A stretch of 64,000 bases of DNA from Legionella sp. PATHC035. GTDB taxonomy: Bacteria; Pseudomonadota; Gammaproteobacteria; Legionellales; Legionellaceae. Below, piece after piece: positions 27,896 through 38,886 of the stretch; the first letter of the stretch is position 1; every line of letters begins with the position of its first letter. The notes under the pieces were generated by a model that had not been told where the DNA came from, did not search any database, and worked only from the letters and a program-made list of their open reading frames with translations. The stretch is taken from positions 1,617,501 through 1,681,500 of the forward strand of contig NZ_JAPHOT010000001.1 of NCBI RefSeq assembly GCF_026191115.1. The letters run 5' to 3'. The position numbers were made by a program, and so were the translations under genes.

Positions 27896-30256
27896 CTAGC
27901 GCTTAATAGTTATTGCAGCAAATGAATGACCTAAATCTACTGTTTCAGGCATCGCGTTTGCTACCCATACAACATCTGCCGCAATGCGTTCATCACGTTT
28001 CAGCGGCAATGTTATCTCAATATCTCCCTGAGATACAGTAGCAACATCTTCTAATTTCAATCGATCTGCTGTTAGAGGATTGATACGTATGCATGCTTGC
28101 TCAGCAGCTGCGCATAATTGCAGTTCTTTACTGTTTCTGACAATTGCATCGCAGCGATAGAGTGGCCACTCTCCTACTCGAACTAACGATTCATTCATCA
28201 TAGGTAGGCTCTCAGGATAATAGGGTTTATATTCTTGCTCCATTGTGATTGCAACACTATTTTTAATTTCAGACAAAATATCTTCTGTTGACAAATAATC
28301 AAAGCCATCACAATGCAACAAATTACCTAATACTCTCAATATCTTCCATGCCGGCCTTGACTCTCCATAAGGAGTTAAAGCCCCCTTGACCGTTTGCCAA
28401 CTATTATCAACATTAATGTAGGTTCCTGAGGTTTCAGCATAAGGAGCCATTGGTAAAATAACATCCGCATAGTCATGCATTGATTCGTGATTATAAGCAG
28501 ACATTAATACGACAAACTCGGAAGCAAGCATTGATTGTCTTGCGCCATAAGGATTAGCAAAATCAAATCCAGGCTCTACTCCCATTAGGAAATATCCTTT
28601 AAGCTTGGCATTTAACGCAGCCTGTACATCCATGCCTGGAGCAGAATCAGCCTTTCCAGCGGTGGTACGATGGGGAACCATGCCTGCCATCCAAGCACCA
28701 GCTGTATTGGCACCATGAGTAAGGCGGAGCACTTTGGCACCGCTTAATTTTTCGATATGGGAAATTAAAGTACGGAGTAATGCGGCTTCAGGATGATTTT
28801 CACAAAGAGCCCCCGTAATTAAGCACGCTTTATTGTTTTTCAATGCTTTGGCAACCTTTTGAGTAGCCTTGTCTGGTTCAAGTCCTATTAATAATTTTTG
28901 TACTGGCGCGGGGAGCGTCTTGAGATCATCAGCAAGCGCTAAAGCAAGCTTTGCAAGTTGCATTGGCATTTCTAACGGTGACACAATGAAACGCTCGCTC
29001 AGATCGAAACGATATTCAAAATCTACTGGGTTTATGGCATAAATGTCGGCACCATTACGATAAGCCTTACGTACCCTTACCCCTGCAAGCGGAACTTCAC
29101 GATCAATATTGCACCCAATCAACACAATCGTATTTTGTTGTTCTACCTCTGCATAAGTTAATGAACTTTTGGGGGTCGTAGGCTGAGTCTCTTGATCTCT
29201 AAAGTCTACTTGTTGCAATCGGTGATCTATATTATGGACACCTATGGCACGCATCAATTTTTGGAGTAAGTACATTTCTTCTAGTGTAGAAGAGCTTGAT
29301 GCAAATGCTGCCACCTGTTCTGGACCGTTTTGTTTTATAACTCGTGCTAAGCCTTCGGCTGCAAATTTTAAAGCGGTTTCCCAATCTACGACTTCCCATT
29401 GGCCATTACGTTTAATTTGCGGCTGGCTTGCTCTTAATGAACTCTTTAAACCAAGGTAGCTAAATCGGTCTCGATCGGATAACCAGGTTTCATTAATTTG
29501 CTCATTCTCTTTAGGAACAACTCGCATTAACTCATTGCGGCGCGTATGTATATAGATATTAGAACCAAGGCAGTCATGGGGCGCGACGCCGTCATGCTGG
29601 GTAAGTTCCCAAGATCTAGCTGTAAAACGATATGGTTTTGATGTTAAAGCACCTACCGGGCACAGATCGATAATATTGCCAGAGACTTCTGATTTCATGC
29701 TGTGCTGGACATAAGTTCCAATTTGCATGTGTTCGCCACGACCGGTTGCACCCAACTCCCTCAATCCGGCTATTTCTTCGCCAAAGCGAACACAACGAGT
29801 ACAATGAATGCAGCGAGTCATTTCGGTTGAAATCAGCTCACCTAAATTATCATCGTCTACTGAACGCTTTGTTTCAGTATATTCTGATGCATCTGCGCCA
29901 TAACCCATCGATACATCTTGCAGCTCGCACTCACCGCCTTGATCGCAAATAGGACAATCCAGTGGGTGATTAATCAGGAGAAATTCCATAACCACTTTTT
30001 GAGAATGTAAGGCTTCTTTGGATTTAGTAAATACCTTCATTCCGTCAGTAATTGGAGTAGCACACGCAGGAACTGGCTTGCGGCCATTTTCTACTTCAAC
30101 TAGGCACATGCGGCAGTTTGCAGCCACAGATAATTTTTTATGATAACAAAAACGTGGAATATGAATGCCGGCTTCATCGGCAACTTCAATAATCATCTTA
30201 CCGTTTTCTGCTTCAAATGTTTTACCGTCGATTTCAATAGTAGTAGTCATGGTCAA
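27896..30256 (-). CDS. nuoG: NADH-quinone oxidoreductase subunit G
   Basis: NuoG is the largest peripheral-arm subunit and carries several Fe-S clusters. The 786-residue protein begins with a 2Fe-2S ferredoxin domain (CYHKKLSVAANCRMC), then the His/Cys region HPLDCPICDQGGECELQD and the CIHCTRCVRFGEE cluster motif. A molybdopterin-oxidoreductase-like domain with no cofactor role in this family makes up the rest. It sits between nuoF (9 bp) and nuoH. The extra N7-type cysteine motif was not searched exhaustively. Confidence 0.97.
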   Translation of the reverse strand: MTMTTTIEIDGKTFEAENGKMIIEVADEAGIHIPRFCYHKKLSVAANCRMCLVEVENGRKPVPACATPITDGMKVFTKSKEALHSQKVVMEFLLINHPLDCPICDQGGECELQDVSMGYGADASEYTETKRSVDDDNLGELISTEMTRCIHCTRCVRFGEEIAGLRELGATGRGEHMQIGTYVQHSMKSEVSGNIIDLCPVGALTSKPYRFTARSWELTQHDGVAPHDCLGSNIYIHTRRNELMRVVPKENEQINETWLSDRDRFSYLGLKSSLRASQPQIKRNGQWEVVDWETALKFAAEGLARVIKQNGPEQVAAFASSSSTLEEMYLLQKLMRAIGVHNIDHRLQQVDFRDQETQPTTPKSSLTYAEVEQQNTIVLIGCNIDREVPLAGVRVRKAYRNGADIYAINPVDFEYRFDLSERFIVSPLEMPMQLAKLALALADDLKTLPAPVQKLLIGLEPDKATQKVAKALKNNKACLITGALCENHPEAALLRTLISHIEKLSGAKVLRLTHGANTAGAWMAGMVPHRTTAGKADSAPGMDVQAALNAKLKGYFLMGVEPGFDFANPYGARQSMLASEFVVLMSAYNHESMHDYADVILPMAPYAETSGTYINVDNSWQTVKGALTPYGESRPAWKILRVLGNLLHCDGFDYLSTEDILSEIKNSVAITMEQEYKPYYPESLPMMNESLVRVGEWPLYRCDAIVRNSKELQLCAAAEQACIRINPLTADRLKLEDVATVSQGDIEITLPLKRDERIAADVVWVANAMPETVDLGHSFAAITIKR

Positions 30257-30265
30257 ACCTTTTAA

Positions 30266-31552
30266 TTATGCTGCGACAATTGAGCGTTTATGCTTAACGA
30301 AATATTCAAATTCATCGCGGAAATGCTTAACAAAACTTTGTACAGGCCAAGCTGCTGCCTCACCTAATGCACAAATAGTGCGTCCTTCGATATTATTCGC
30401 AACATTGATTAATTTCTCTACATCCCCAGGTTCTCCATGACCTTCTTTAATACGATGTAATAATCGGACTAACCATCCGGTACCTTCGCGGCAAGGCGTG
30501 CATTGACCACAAGACTCATCCATATAGAATTCAGAAATACGGTATAAAGCATCAACCATACAGGTTGTTTCATCCATAATTATTACAGCACCTGAACCTA
30601 ATCCTGAGCCTGCTTTTTGAATGCTGTCATAATCCATATCGAGTTCCATCATGACATCACCAGGCAACACCCGCATGGAAGTACCGCCGGGAATTACTGC
30701 TTTAATTTTTCGGCCTTTTATGACGCCGCCAGCTAGCTCAAGCAGTGTCTTAAATGGTGTTCCCAAAGGAATTTCATAATTGCCAGGTTTATTCACATGG
30801 CCACTAACACTAAAGCACTTAGTGCCACCATTATTTGGCTTACCTAATTTGAGAAACCACTCGCCGCCTTTTTCCATAATCACCGGTACAGAGGCAAAAG
30901 TTTCTGTATTATTTATCGTTGTCGGTTTGCCATATAAACCGTAATTCGCTGGAAATGGCGGTTTAAATCTTGGTTGACCTTTTTTTCCTTCCAAAGAGTT
31001 GAGCAGCGCAGTCTCTTCCCCACAAATATAGGCCCCCGCTCCCAAATGATTGTACAAATCAAAATCAACACCGGAACCTAAAATATTCTTACCGAGTAAG
31101 CCGGCTGCATAAGCTTCTTTTAATGCTGCTTCTGTACGCTCATAAGGCAACCAGAATTCACCGCGAATGTAGTTATAGCCTACAGTAGAACCCATGGTAT
31201 ATCCGGCAATTGCCATTCCTTCAATGAGTTGGTGTGGATTTAAGGTCAGTATTTCTCGGTCCTTACATGTACCTGGCTCACCTTCGTCGGAATTACAGAC
31301 TACATATTTTTGCACAGGAGTATTACGGTTCATAAAACTCCACTTTAATCCCGTAGGGAATCCGGCACCGCCTCGTCCGCGCAATGCAGAAGTTTTTAAT
31401 TCATCAATAATCGATTGTGGAGAAGTTTGTTCTTTTAATATTTTTCTCCAAGCGCTGTATCCGCCAACACTTTCATAAGCAGATAGTGTCCAGGGCTCTG
31501 GTAGATGAAATGTTCGATAACAAACTTGATTTAGTTCAACCACGGCAACCAC
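30266..31552 (-). CDS. nuoF: NADH-quinone oxidoreductase subunit F (NADH and FMN binding)
   Basis: NuoF oxidises NADH through FMN and passes electrons to cluster N3. The 428-residue protein has the [13 protein letters not shown] nucleotide segment, [31 protein letters not shown], and the cluster motif [15 protein letters not shown] with a fourth Cys in [14 protein letters not shown]. It lies 10 bp after nuoE. Confidence 0.98.
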   Translation of the reverse strand: MVAVVELNQVCYRTFHLPEPWTLSAYESVGGYSAWRKILKEQTSPQSIIDELKTSALRGRGGAGFPTGLKWSFMNRNTPVQKYVVCNSDEGEPGTCKDREILTLNPHQLIEGMAIAGYTMGSTVGYNYIRGEFWLPYERTEAALKEAYAAGLLGKNILGSGVDFDLYNHLGAGAYICGEETALLNSLEGKKGQPRFKPPFPANYGLYGKPTTINNTETFASVPVIMEKGGEWFLKLGKPNNGGTKCFSVSGHVNKPGNYEIPLGTPFKTLLELAGGVIKGRKIKAVIPGGTSMRVLPGDVMMELDMDYDSIQKAGSGLGSGAVIIMDETTCMVDALYRISEFYMDESCGQCTPCREGTGWLVRLLHRIKEGHGEPGDVEKLINVANNIEGRTICALGEAAAWPVQSFVKHFRDEFEYFVKHKRSIVAA

Positions 31553-31562
31553 CTCTATCTTT

Positions 31563-32066
31563 TTATTGGTATTGTTCCAATACTTTATCTATAGATTCAG
31601 GAGTCAGATTCTCATGATAATCCTTGTCCACTTGCATCATTGGTGCGTTAACACAAGCACCTAAGCATTCAACAGATCTTAAGGTAAAACGCCCATCATC
31701 TGTAGTTTGACCTAATTTAATGCCTAATTTTTTCTCTAAATGCTCAACCACTGCAGCTGAGTCTCGCAGCATACATGAAATATTTGTACACACATTAATT
31801 GAATGTCTGCCTACCTGTTTGAGTTCATACATTGTATAGAAACTGGCAACCTCGTAAACAGCAATAGCCGGCATATCAAGATAATCAGCTACAGCATCCA
31901 TTAATTCTGTACTTAGGTGGCCATGTTCCTCTTGGACGATTCTCAATGCGCTCATTACCGCAGATTGCTTTTGATCCTGTGGATATTTTGCTATCCAATG
32001 ATCTATGTCCTTTATTCTTTGAGCTGACACCAATTGATTTAATATTTTTGCTGAATTATCAGACAT
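31563..32066 (-). CDS. nuoE: NADH-quinone oxidoreductase subunit E (2Fe-2S)
   Basis: NuoE is the 24-kDa-type subunit with a thioredoxin-like fold and the off-path cluster N1a. The 167-residue protein has an N-terminal helical bundle ([13 protein letters not shown]), the cysteine pair in [10 protein letters not shown] and the second pair in [14 protein letters not shown]. The gap of 72 bp to nuoD is larger than most in this operon but has no sign of a separate promoter. Confidence 0.97.
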   Translation of the reverse strand: MSDNSAKILNQLVSAQRIKDIDHWIAKYPQDQKQSAVMSALRIVQEEHGHLSTELMDAVADYLDMPAIAVYEVASFYTMYELKQVGRHSINVCTNISCMLRDSAAVVEHLEKKLGIKLGQTTDDGRFTLRSVECLGACVNAPMMQVDKDYHENLTPESIDKVLEQYQ

Positions 32067-32138
32067 TTCTTAAAACCTTTTTAAATTGTAATTTTCTGGA
32101 ACATCTTTCAACGATTATCAAAAATGATATTCCACAAA

Positions 32139-33392
32139 TTAACGATCGATTTCACCAAATACTATATCCTGGCTCGCCAAAATTGCGACACCATCAGCGA
32201 TCATATGTCCTCTTGTCATCGCATCGTAGCTGGACAGATGCGCAAATCCAGGAGCACGAATTTTCATTCTATAGGGTTTATTAGCACCATCAGATACCAT
32301 ATAGATACCAAATTCACCTTTAGGTGCCTCAACAGCACTATACACTTCTCCAGCTGGCAAACAAAAACCTTCCGTGAACAGTTTAAAGTGATGGATTAAG
32401 GCTTCCATATCTTCTTTCATTTCAACGCGGCGCGGCGGGGTAATCTTATGATCATCAATGCGAACCGGACCAGGATTTGCTTTAAGCCATTCAATACATT
32501 GTCTGACGATACGATTAGACTGCCTTAACTCTTCTACGCGAACCAAATAACGATCATAGCAGTCACCAGTTTTACCTACTGGAATATCAAAATCCACACG
32601 ATCATAGGCAGCATAACTCTGTTTCTTGCGCAGATCCCATGCAACTCCAGAACCACGAAGCATTGGGCCGGTAAAACCCCATTGTAAGGCCTCTTCGGGA
32701 GAAACGATACCGATATCTACGGTACGTTGTTTCCATATTCTATTGTCTGTTAACAATGTTTCATATTCATCGACACAATGAGAGAAACGCTCGGTAAATG
32801 CCCATAGAAAATCAAGCAAAGTTCCACTTCGATCTTCATTTAGTTTTTCAATTTCGCGTTCATTATGCCATCTTGATGCTTTGTATTGAGGCATAGTGTC
32901 TGGCAAATCACGAGCAACCCCGCCAGGTCGATAATATTTAGCATGCATACGAGCCCCTGATACGGCTTCATAGCAATCAAAAAGGTCCTCGCGCTCTCTG
33001 AAACAATACAAAAATACAGTCATTGCTCCAATATCTAATGCAATAGCACCTAACCATAGCAGATGATTCAAAATTCGAGTTATTTCATCAAACATAGTGC
33101 GAATGTACTGAGCACGAATTGGCGCCTCAATACCTAAAAGCTTCTCTATAGCTCGTACGTAGGCGTGCTCATTACACATCATAGACACATAATCCAGTCT
33201 ATCCATATAACCGATCGATTGGAGATAAGGCTTTGTCTCTGCCAATTTTTCTGTTGCTCTATGCAGTAAGCCTATATGGGGATCTGCGCGAACAATCGTT
33301 TCGCCTTCAAGCTCAAGAACTAAACGCAATACACCATGTGCTGCTGGATGTTGTGGACCGAAGTTTAGAGTGTAATTCTTTAATTCAATCAT
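32139..33392 (-). CDS. nuoD: NADH-quinone oxidoreductase subunit D
   Basis: NuoD is the 49-kDa-type subunit related to hydrogenase large subunits and forms the quinone site with NuoB and NuoH. The 417-residue protein begins with [19 protein letters not shown] and has the [15 protein letters not shown] and [15 protein letters not shown] segments and the C-terminal [24 protein letters not shown] region. Its ATG overlaps the nuoC stop by four bases (ATGA). NuoC and NuoD are separate here, not fused as in E. coli. Confidence 0.98.
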   Translation of the reverse strand: MIELKNYTLNFGPQHPAAHGVLRLVLELEGETIVRADPHIGLLHRATEKLAETKPYLQSIGYMDRLDYVSMMCNEHAYVRAIEKLLGIEAPIRAQYIRTMFDEITRILNHLLWLGAIALDIGAMTVFLYCFREREDLFDCYEAVSGARMHAKYYRPGGVARDLPDTMPQYKASRWHNEREIEKLNEDRSGTLLDFLWAFTERFSHCVDEYETLLTDNRIWKQRTVDIGIVSPEEALQWGFTGPMLRGSGVAWDLRKKQSYAAYDRVDFDIPVGKTGDCYDRYLVRVEELRQSNRIVRQCIEWLKANPGPVRIDDHKITPPRRVEMKEDMEALIHHFKLFTEGFCLPAGEVYSAVEAPKGEFGIYMVSDGANKPYRMKIRAPGFAHLSSYDAMTRGHMIADGVAILASQDIVFGEIDR

Positions 33393-34069
33393 TTTTTGCC
33401 CCTTTTATCACCAATATATCGGTTATCTTCGCGGATAACCTTGGGCACCAAAACTCTGGGCTCGATATCTACAGGTTCATAGATAACTTTTTCGAGTTTT
33501 GCGTCATAGCGCATTTCAACATGACCACTCAGCGGGAAATCTTTACGGAATGGGTGTCCGATAAATCCATAATCAGTCAATATGCGTCTTAAATCAGGAT
33601 GTCCTTCAAACAAAATACCAAATAAGTCATAAGCCTCACGCTCAAACCAATTCGCACCCTTCCACAAATCATGTACAGAAGGAACAATCAGATGAGACTC
33701 ATCTACAAATACTTTTACACGTAAACGATGATTTTTTTTGGTCGAAAGTAAATGGTAAACTACGGCAAAACGGGGTCTGTCTAAAGTATACGCTTTAGTT
33801 TCTTGGCGTTCCACACCTCGAGAGAAGCCGCTTCCTGTTGCAGATTCTGTTTCCCAATCATATTCACCATAGAGCAGGTAATCTACAGCACAAAGATCTA
33901 TAAGCTGATCAAAACAAAATGCGTCCAGATCACGCAATTCCAACATCATTGCTTTTAAAGTTGTTATACCACACTCAATAGTTACTTCGTCATAAGCGAC
34001 AGTAATTTCATTAATATGGCTTGATAATTCACTTTTGAGTTGTTCAACCAAAGAATCATTTTTTGTCAT
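33389..34069 (-). CDS. nuoC: NADH-quinone oxidoreductase subunit C
   Basis: NuoC is the 30-kDa-type subunit of the peripheral arm. The 226-residue protein shows the signature [20 protein letters not shown], then [20 protein letters not shown] and GHVEMRYD. It starts 21 bp after nuoB and is coupled to nuoD by a four-base overlap. The unfused arrangement is the common one outside the enterobacteria. Confidence 0.98.
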   Translation of the reverse strand: MTKNDSLVEQLKSELSSHINEITVAYDEVTIECGITTLKAMMLELRDLDAFCFDQLIDLCAVDYLLYGEYDWETESATGSGFSRGVERQETKAYTLDRPRFAVVYHLLSTKKNHRLRVKVFVDESHLIVPSVHDLWKGANWFEREAYDLFGILFEGHPDLRRILTDYGFIGHPFRKDFPLSGHVEMRYDAKLEKVIYEPVDIEPRVLVPKVIREDNRYIGDKRGKK

Positions 34070-34090
34070 CTATTTGCACCTTTGATGATC

Positions 34091-34567
34091 TTAAGCTTCT
34101 AAGACTTTTTTATGCCTGATTTTGTTCTGCAATTGAATAATGCCATACAGCAATGCTTCTGCAGTTGGAGGACAACCTGGCACGTATACATCTACTGGAA
34201 CGATACGATCACACCCTCGAACTACTGAGTAGGAGTAATGATAATATCCTCCACCGTTCGCACAAGAACCCATAGAGATAACCCACCGAGGGTCGGGCAT
34301 TTGATCATACACTTTACGTAAAGCAGGAGCCATTTTATTGCATAAGGTACCGGCAACTATCATTACATCGGATTGACGTGGACTGGGACGGAAAATAATA
34401 CCGAATCGATCCAAGTCATAACGTGCCGCACCAACGTGCATCATTTCTACTGCACAACATGCTAATCCAAAAGTCATAGGCCACATAGAACCACTACGTG
34501 CCCATCCGAGAAGTTTCTCGACTGAAGTCGTTACAAAGCCACTTTTTTGCAATTCTGCAACCGCCAT
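34091..34567 (-). CDS. nuoB: NADH-quinone oxidoreductase subunit B (cluster N2)
   Basis: NuoB carries the terminal cluster N2 that reduces quinone. The 158-residue protein has the adjacent cysteines in [12 protein letters not shown], then [17 protein letters not shown], and the last ligand in [21 protein letters not shown] precedes the ATG. The upstream gap to nuoA is 217 bp, which is unusually large within a nuo operon, and contains a TTGACA hexamer. Confidence 0.98.
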   Translation of the reverse strand: MAVAELQKSGFVTTSVEKLLGWARSGSMWPMTFGLACCAVEMMHVGAARYDLDRFGIIFRPSPRQSDVMIVAGTLCNKMAPALRKVYDQMPDPRWVISMGSCANGGGYYHYSYSVVRGCDRIVPVDVYVPGCPPTAEALLYGIIQLQNKIRHKKVLEA

Positions 34568-34729
34568 AGCTAGCCTCTAAGCAGATAATTATTAATAAAA
34601 AATCACCTCTGACTGCTTCTTCTCGATTGAAGTTGCGTTCAGAAGTGAATTTGGAACCTGTTTACAACGCTACTGTCTTGATTATCGCGCATCGATTTTT
34701 AAATATGTTTCTGTTTAATTAAAAATCTG

Positions 34730-34758
34730 GCGATAGGCTCAATCTCGCGTACTGTCAA
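34730..34758 (-). promoter_or_regulatory. Possible internal promoter between nuoA and nuoB
   Basis: On the minus strand a perfect TTGACA is followed at 17 bp by TATCGC, a weak -10. The site lies in the 217-bp non-coding gap between nuoA and nuoB, about 160 bp before nuoB. A second start here would allow nuoB-N to be expressed apart from nuoA; this is an inference. Confidence 0.35.
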
Positions 34759-34784
34759 CAAGCCCTACTTCGCACTCTTATTAT

Positions 34785-35141
34785 CTATTCCCACTCGAGT
34801 GCGCCACGTTTCCATTCATAAATAAAACCAATAACCAATAATCCTAAAAATAACATCATTCCAGCAAAACCAAACCAGCCGATTTTGCGTAAAACTAATG
34901 CCCATGGAAAGAAAAATGCTGTTTCCAAATCAAAAATAATAAATAGTATAGCGACTAGATAAAAACGAACATCAAATGGGATGTGTGAATTTTCAAAAGC
35001 TCCAAATCCACATTCATAGGGAGAATTCTTGGCACTATCAGGCTTATGCTTTGAAAATAAGGCGCCTGCCCCAATCATTGCGATGCCTAATGCCAATCCG
35101 ACAATTATGAAAATAAGAACAGGTAAATATTGAGATAGCAT
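34785..35141 (-). CDS. nuoA: NADH-quinone oxidoreductase subunit A
   Basis: NuoA is a three-helix membrane subunit next to NuoH and NuoJ. From the ATG at 35141 the protein has 118 residues, with helices near 6-28, 61-82 and 86-108 and the conserved loop [26 protein letters not shown] at 35147-35152, five bases upstream, decides the start; an earlier in-frame codon at 35156 would overlap this site. The start lies only 24 bp after the tRNA-Leu 3' end. Confidence 0.96.
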   Translation of the reverse strand: MLSQYLPVLIFIIVGLALGIAMIGAGALFSKHKPDSAKNSPYECGFGAFENSHIPFDVRFYLVAILFIIFDLETAFFFPWALVLRKIGWFGFAGMMLFLGLLVIGFIYEWKRGALEWE

Positions 35142-35165
35142 TTTTTCACCTTGCACGGATTAAAA

Positions 35166-35250
35166 TGGTGCCGAAGGCCGGACTCGAACCGGCACGGCTT
35201 TCGCCACCGCCCCCTCAAGACGGCGTGTCTACCAATTCCACCACTTCGGC
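35166..35250 (-). tRNA. leuU: tRNA-Leu (anticodon GAG)
   Basis: An 85-nt class II tRNA with an encoded CCA, a perfect seven-pair acceptor stem (GCCGAAG/CTTCGGC), a long variable arm and anticodon GAG in the loop TTGAGGG. It lies between secG and nuoA on the minus strand. In E. coli leuU, also GAG, follows secG too, so this is the orthologous locus. Confidence 0.97.
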
Positions 35251-35334
35251 ATATTCTTTTTTGGGACTGTTAACTGTTTCACTTCTTGGCTCATCTGCTT
35301 TAATTTCTGCACTTTAGTGTTCAAAATTTAAGCT

Positions 35335-35364
35335 ATTTTAGCCGGACAAGTATAACGTGAACAA
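35335..35364 (-). promoter_or_regulatory. Candidate promoter for tRNA-Leu and nuo operon
   Basis: On the minus strand TTGTTC and TAAAAT are spaced by 18 bp, about 85 bp before the tRNA-Leu 5' end and after the secG stop. A TATACT lies between them and might serve a second start. With only 24 bp between tRNA and nuoA, this is the most probable origin of the nuo transcript. Confidence 0.45.
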
Positions 35365-35423
35365 GCTCCATTAACTCTGTTAATAACCCTTGGGCTACGC
35401 GCTTCAGCGCAGCTCAAGAAATC

Positions 35424-35750
35424 TTATTTATTCTTTTTACTGTTATCTACTGGCACTGGAATTGAATTCGCAGGTGCACTAGTTTGCTGAGGAATTACTT
35501 GTTGCTCTGCTTTTTGATATTGCACAGACACTAAGTAAGATAACAATAAACTGGTGACAAAAAAGGTCAATGCTAAGCCACCTGTTAGTTTAAATAAAAA
35601 TCCACCTGTTCCTTGGCTTCCGAATAATGTATTTGAAGCCCCAGATCCAAAAGCGGCACCGATATCAGCGCCTTTGCCATGTTGGATAAGAACTAAGCCT
35701 ATTAAAACCACAGCAACGATTACATGAATCATTAATATCAATTGATACAT
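35424..35750 (-). CDS. secG: Protein-export membrane protein SecG
   Basis: SecG is the auxiliary subunit of the SecYEG translocon. The 108-residue protein has two membrane helices (about 2-22 and 54-74) around the signature [20 protein letters not shown] and [17 protein letters not shown] Gln/Pro/Ser-rich tail ends in basic residues. It overlaps the tpiA end by 13 bp and precedes tRNA-Leu, as in E. coli. Confidence 0.97.
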   Translation of the reverse strand: MYQLILMIHVIVAVVLIGLVLIQHGKGADIGAAFGSGASNTLFGSQGTGGFLFKLTGGLALTFFVTSLLLSYLVSVQYQKAEQQVIPQQTSAPANSIPVPVDNSKKNK

Positions 35751-36487
35751 TTCACAATTTCCACAAACTGTTTCGCCTTCAGCGATGCACCACCTACCAA
35801 ACCACCATCAACATCTGGCATGGTAAATAATGCCTTGGCATTATTTTCATTTACACTTCCTCCATAGAGAAGTGATAAATGTTCGGCATCGCTATCATTA
35901 ATCTCTGCAACCAGTTTTCTTATAAACTGATGTACTTCTTGCGCTTGTTCTGGTGACGCAGTTTTTCCTGTGCCTATCGCCCAAACCGGTTCATAAGCTA
36001 CAACACAATCACGAAAACAATTTTTATCATGTTCGCTTACTGCGAGCAATTGCTTAGCAATCACTTGCTCTGTTTGCCCTGCTTCACGTTCTTTTAGCGT
36101 TTCACCTACGCAAAGAACCGGTATCATACCATGTTCTTTTACATGGTGGAATTTTTGTGCCACAAAATTTTCATCTTCGTGAAAACAGTGCCTTCTCTCA
36201 GAATGTCCAACCAATACATAGCGACAGTTGAAATCCTTTAGCATTGGTGCTGATATCTCCCCAGTATACGCTCCAAAATCTTTTGGATACACATTCTGGG
36301 CACCTATTTCAATTTTACAATCAGCAAGTATATCTCGAACCGTCGGGATATAAACAGCTGGTGGCATTACAATAACTCGGAGCCCATTAATAGTGTCCAG
36401 TAATTCTCTAAGCTCTTTACTTAGTTGAATCACCTGCTGCAGCTGTCCATTCATCTTCCAGTTGCCAGCAACTATCTTATGTCTCAT
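35738..36487 (-). CDS. tpiA: Triose-phosphate isomerase
   Basis: TpiA interconverts glyceraldehyde 3-phosphate and dihydroxyacetone phosphate. The 249-residue protein has the N-terminal AGNWKMNG with its active-site Asn and Lys, the catalytic His in [10 protein letters not shown], and the catalytic Glu in [15 protein letters not shown] with the flexible loop. The phosphate-binding [12 protein letters not shown] and [10 protein letters not shown] follow. It lies between glmM and secG, an insertion relative to E. coli but common in other gammaproteobacteria. Confidence 0.98.
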   Translation of the reverse strand: MRHKIVAGNWKMNGQLQQVIQLSKELRELLDTINGLRVIVMPPAVYIPTVRDILADCKIEIGAQNVYPKDFGAYTGEISAPMLKDFNCRYVLVGHSERRHCFHEDENFVAQKFHHVKEHGMIPVLCVGETLKEREAGQTEQVIAKQLLAVSEHDKNCFRDCVVAYEPVWAIGTGKTASPEQAQEVHQFIRKLVAEINDSDAEHLSLLYGGSVNENNAKALFTMPDVDGGLVGGASLKAKQFVEIVKCIN

Positions 36488-36604
36488 CTATGCCCCCTCG
36501 CTTTCAATTGCGGACTATACCCAAAGTCATTGCTGATGTGTAGCCCTAAAGCGATTTTTTTATTTAAAGGTTTAGCAGATAAAAAGTCTATCCGACCTTT
36601 TTTA

Positions 36605-37960
36605 TTACTGAAAACCCAAATTTCTCTCAATTTGACTTATATCCTCACATAGCTTTTGCGCATGCTGTCTTACTCTAGATTCATCCATGCCTTCTACCAT
36701 AACACGCAATAAGGGCTCGGTACCTGAGGGCCTGAGTAAGACTCTTCCTTCTCCATTTAAGCTTGACTCCAAAGCCCTAACAACTTCGATCACTTGTGTA
36801 TGTTCCGCAAGTAAGGTAGCGTAATTGGTTTTTAAATTAACTAAGCTTTGCGGCAGTAAATTAATCCCTTCAATGAGCTGCTCCAGTGATTTACCCTGTT
36901 TTACCATAATTGAAAGTACTTGTAAGGCAGCTACGATCCCATCACCTGTAGTGGTTTTATCCAAACAGACAATATGACCGGAGGTTTCACCACCAATTTT
37001 CCAATCTTTTTCTCGTAAAGCCTCCAATACATAGCGGTCGCCGACCCGTGTTCTTACGAAAGGAATGCCTAAACTTTTAATTGCAATTTCCAGACCATAG
37101 TTGCTCATTTGAGTACCAACTACACCGCCATTTAAGACACCACGCTGATGTCTATCTTTAGCAATAATATAAAGGATCTGATCTCCATCAATTAAACGAC
37201 CATTAGCGTCGATTAACACCACACGATCGCCATCGCCATCTAAGCCAATGCCAATATCTGCCCCCGTGCTCACAACTTTTTGCCTTAAAAGTTCAGGACA
37301 CGTTGAGCCGCAATCTTCATTGATATTGAAACCATCAGGACGATTGCCTATGGAGATCACTTGCGCACCTAGCTCAGAAAAAACATTAGGTGCAATGTGA
37401 TAAGTCGCCCCATTGGCACAATCAACTACAATTTTTAAGCCAGATAGTCGTGTTAATGATGGAATAGTGGATTTACAAAACTCGATATAACGTCCGCTTG
37501 CGTCATTAATTCGCGTTGCCTTACCTAAATTTTGTGAAGGCACTGTTTGCATTTTCTTGTCCAGTTCTGCTTCAATTGCCAACTCAACACTATCGGGTAA
37601 CTTCCCCCCCTCTGAGGAAAAAAACTTAATCCCATTATCTTCAAACAGGTTATGAGATGCACTAATCACAATCCCTGCATTTGCCCTCAGTGTTTGGGTC
37701 AGATAAGCTATAGCAGGCGTTGGCATCGGTCCTAACAAAGCGACGTCGACGCCAGCAGCTGAGAGTCCTGCTTCTAAAGCAGACTCTAACATGTAACCTG
37801 ATACCCTTGTATCTTTTCCAATAACTACTTTTTTGCGATGACCATTAGCCAGTACGCGGCCAACCGCCCAGCCTAATTTCAACACAAATTCAGGGTTAAT
37901 ATTGGACAACCCTACATGCCCCCGTATTCCATCAGTACCAAAATATTTACGTTGACTCAT
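36605..37960 (-). CDS. glmM: Phosphoglucosamine mutase
   Basis: GlmM converts glucosamine 6-phosphate to glucosamine 1-phosphate for UDP-GlcNAc and cell-wall synthesis. The 451-residue protein begins [10 protein letters not shown] and has the phosphoserine loop ISASHN with Ser102, the metal loop [17 protein letters not shown], and the phosphate-binding [12 protein letters not shown]. One oddity is Leu105 after ASHN, where most homologues have Pro. It follows folP by 44 bp. Confidence 0.97.
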   Translation of the reverse strand: MSQRKYFGTDGIRGHVGLSNINPEFVLKLGWAVGRVLANGHRKKVVIGKDTRVSGYMLESALEAGLSAAGVDVALLGPMPTPAIAYLTQTLRANAGIVISASHNLFEDNGIKFFSSEGGKLPDSVELAIEAELDKKMQTVPSQNLGKATRINDASGRYIEFCKSTIPSLTRLSGLKIVVDCANGATYHIAPNVFSELGAQVISIGNRPDGFNINEDCGSTCPELLRQKVVSTGADIGIGLDGDGDRVVLIDANGRLIDGDQILYIIAKDRHQRGVLNGGVVGTQMSNYGLEIAIKSLGIPFVRTRVGDRYVLEALREKDWKIGGETSGHIVCLDKTTTGDGIVAALQVLSIMVKQGKSLEQLIEGINLLPQSLVNLKTNYATLLAEHTQVIEVVRALESSLNGEGRVLLRPSGTEPLLRVMVEGMDESRVRQHAQKLCEDISQIERNLGFQ

Positions 37961-38004
37961 CCTTAACCACCTTCTTATTAAGAATTTATAGCTCGCGTGA
38001 GCTG

Positions 38005-38865
38005 CTAAACGCCCGCTTTACCAATCATGGTGATCATATGCAACGCTTGATTTGTTTCATCTACATCATGCGTTCTTATGATACTCGCACCTTTCAATGC
38101 TGCATAAACTGCGACCGCTATACTTCCTATTAACCGCTCACCCACCTCTTTAGCAAGTACTGCTCCAATTGTGCTTTTACGTGAAACCCCTAAAAGCAGC
38201 GGCATTGCAAATGTTGCAAAGCTATCAAGATTTTTGACTAAGAGCAAATTATCTTGTACTTGTTTTCCAAATCCAAAGCCTGGATCTAGGATTATATTTG
38301 TATTTTTGATCCCTACGCGCGCGCACTCAGCAATACGTTCTGAAAAGAACTGAGTCACCTCACTAAGCACACCCTGTGGATAATAGGGCTGGTGTTGCAT
38401 GTTGTGGGGCTCTCCCTGCATGTGCATCAAGCAAACAGGAACTGCAAGTTTCGCCGCCATCTCAAGCGCTCCTGGGCTACGTAAAGCATAAACATCATTA
38501 ATTATGTTAGCGCCTGCGGACACCGCAGCTTCCATTACTTCGGGTTTATTTGTATCAATTGAGATACAAACATCTGAATTAGCACGGATTTGTTCGATAA
38601 CAGGAATAACACGATTTAATTCTGCATCTATTGGGACAGGCTGTGCTCCTGGTCGAGTTGATTGTCCACCAATATCAATTAAATCAGCTCCTTGGCTAAT
38701 TAAGTGAAATGCATGTTCACACGCCCTACCTAGAGATAGAAATTTGCCTCCATCAGAAAAAGAATCTGGAGTGACATTCAATATACCCATAATGAGCGGT
38801 TTTTCTGGGAAATTTTTTAAGATAGGTTGGCGTTCAAGCCAACCTGAAAATTGCTTTATGTTCAC
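38005..38865 (-). CDS. folP: Dihydropteroate synthase
   Basis: FolP joins p-aminobenzoate to the pterin diphosphate in folate synthesis and is the sulfonamide target. The 286-residue protein has [16 protein letters not shown], the second signature [11 protein letters not shown], and DPGFGFGKQ and SRKS motifs. It follows ftsH by 21 bp and precedes glmM, the same order as in E. coli. Confidence 0.97.
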   Translation of the reverse strand: MNIKQFSGWLERQPILKNFPEKPLIMGILNVTPDSFSDGGKFLSLGRACEHAFHLISQGADLIDIGGQSTRPGAQPVPIDAELNRVIPVIEQIRANSDVCISIDTNKPEVMEAAVSAGANIINDVYALRSPGALEMAAKLAVPVCLMHMQGEPHNMQHQPYYPQGVLSEVTQFFSERIAECARVGIKNTNIILDPGFGFGKQVQDNLLLVKNLDSFATFAMPLLLGVSRKSTIGAVLAKEVGERLIGSIAVAVYAALKGASIIRTHDVDETNQALHMITMIGKAGV

Positions 38866-38886
38866 CTGCTTCTCTCACTAATGGTA

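Noticed and set aside
35142-35156. Longer nuoA start at 35156
   Set aside because: The codons overlap the AAGGTG ribosome site of the ATG at 35141, and relatives begin at the later residue.
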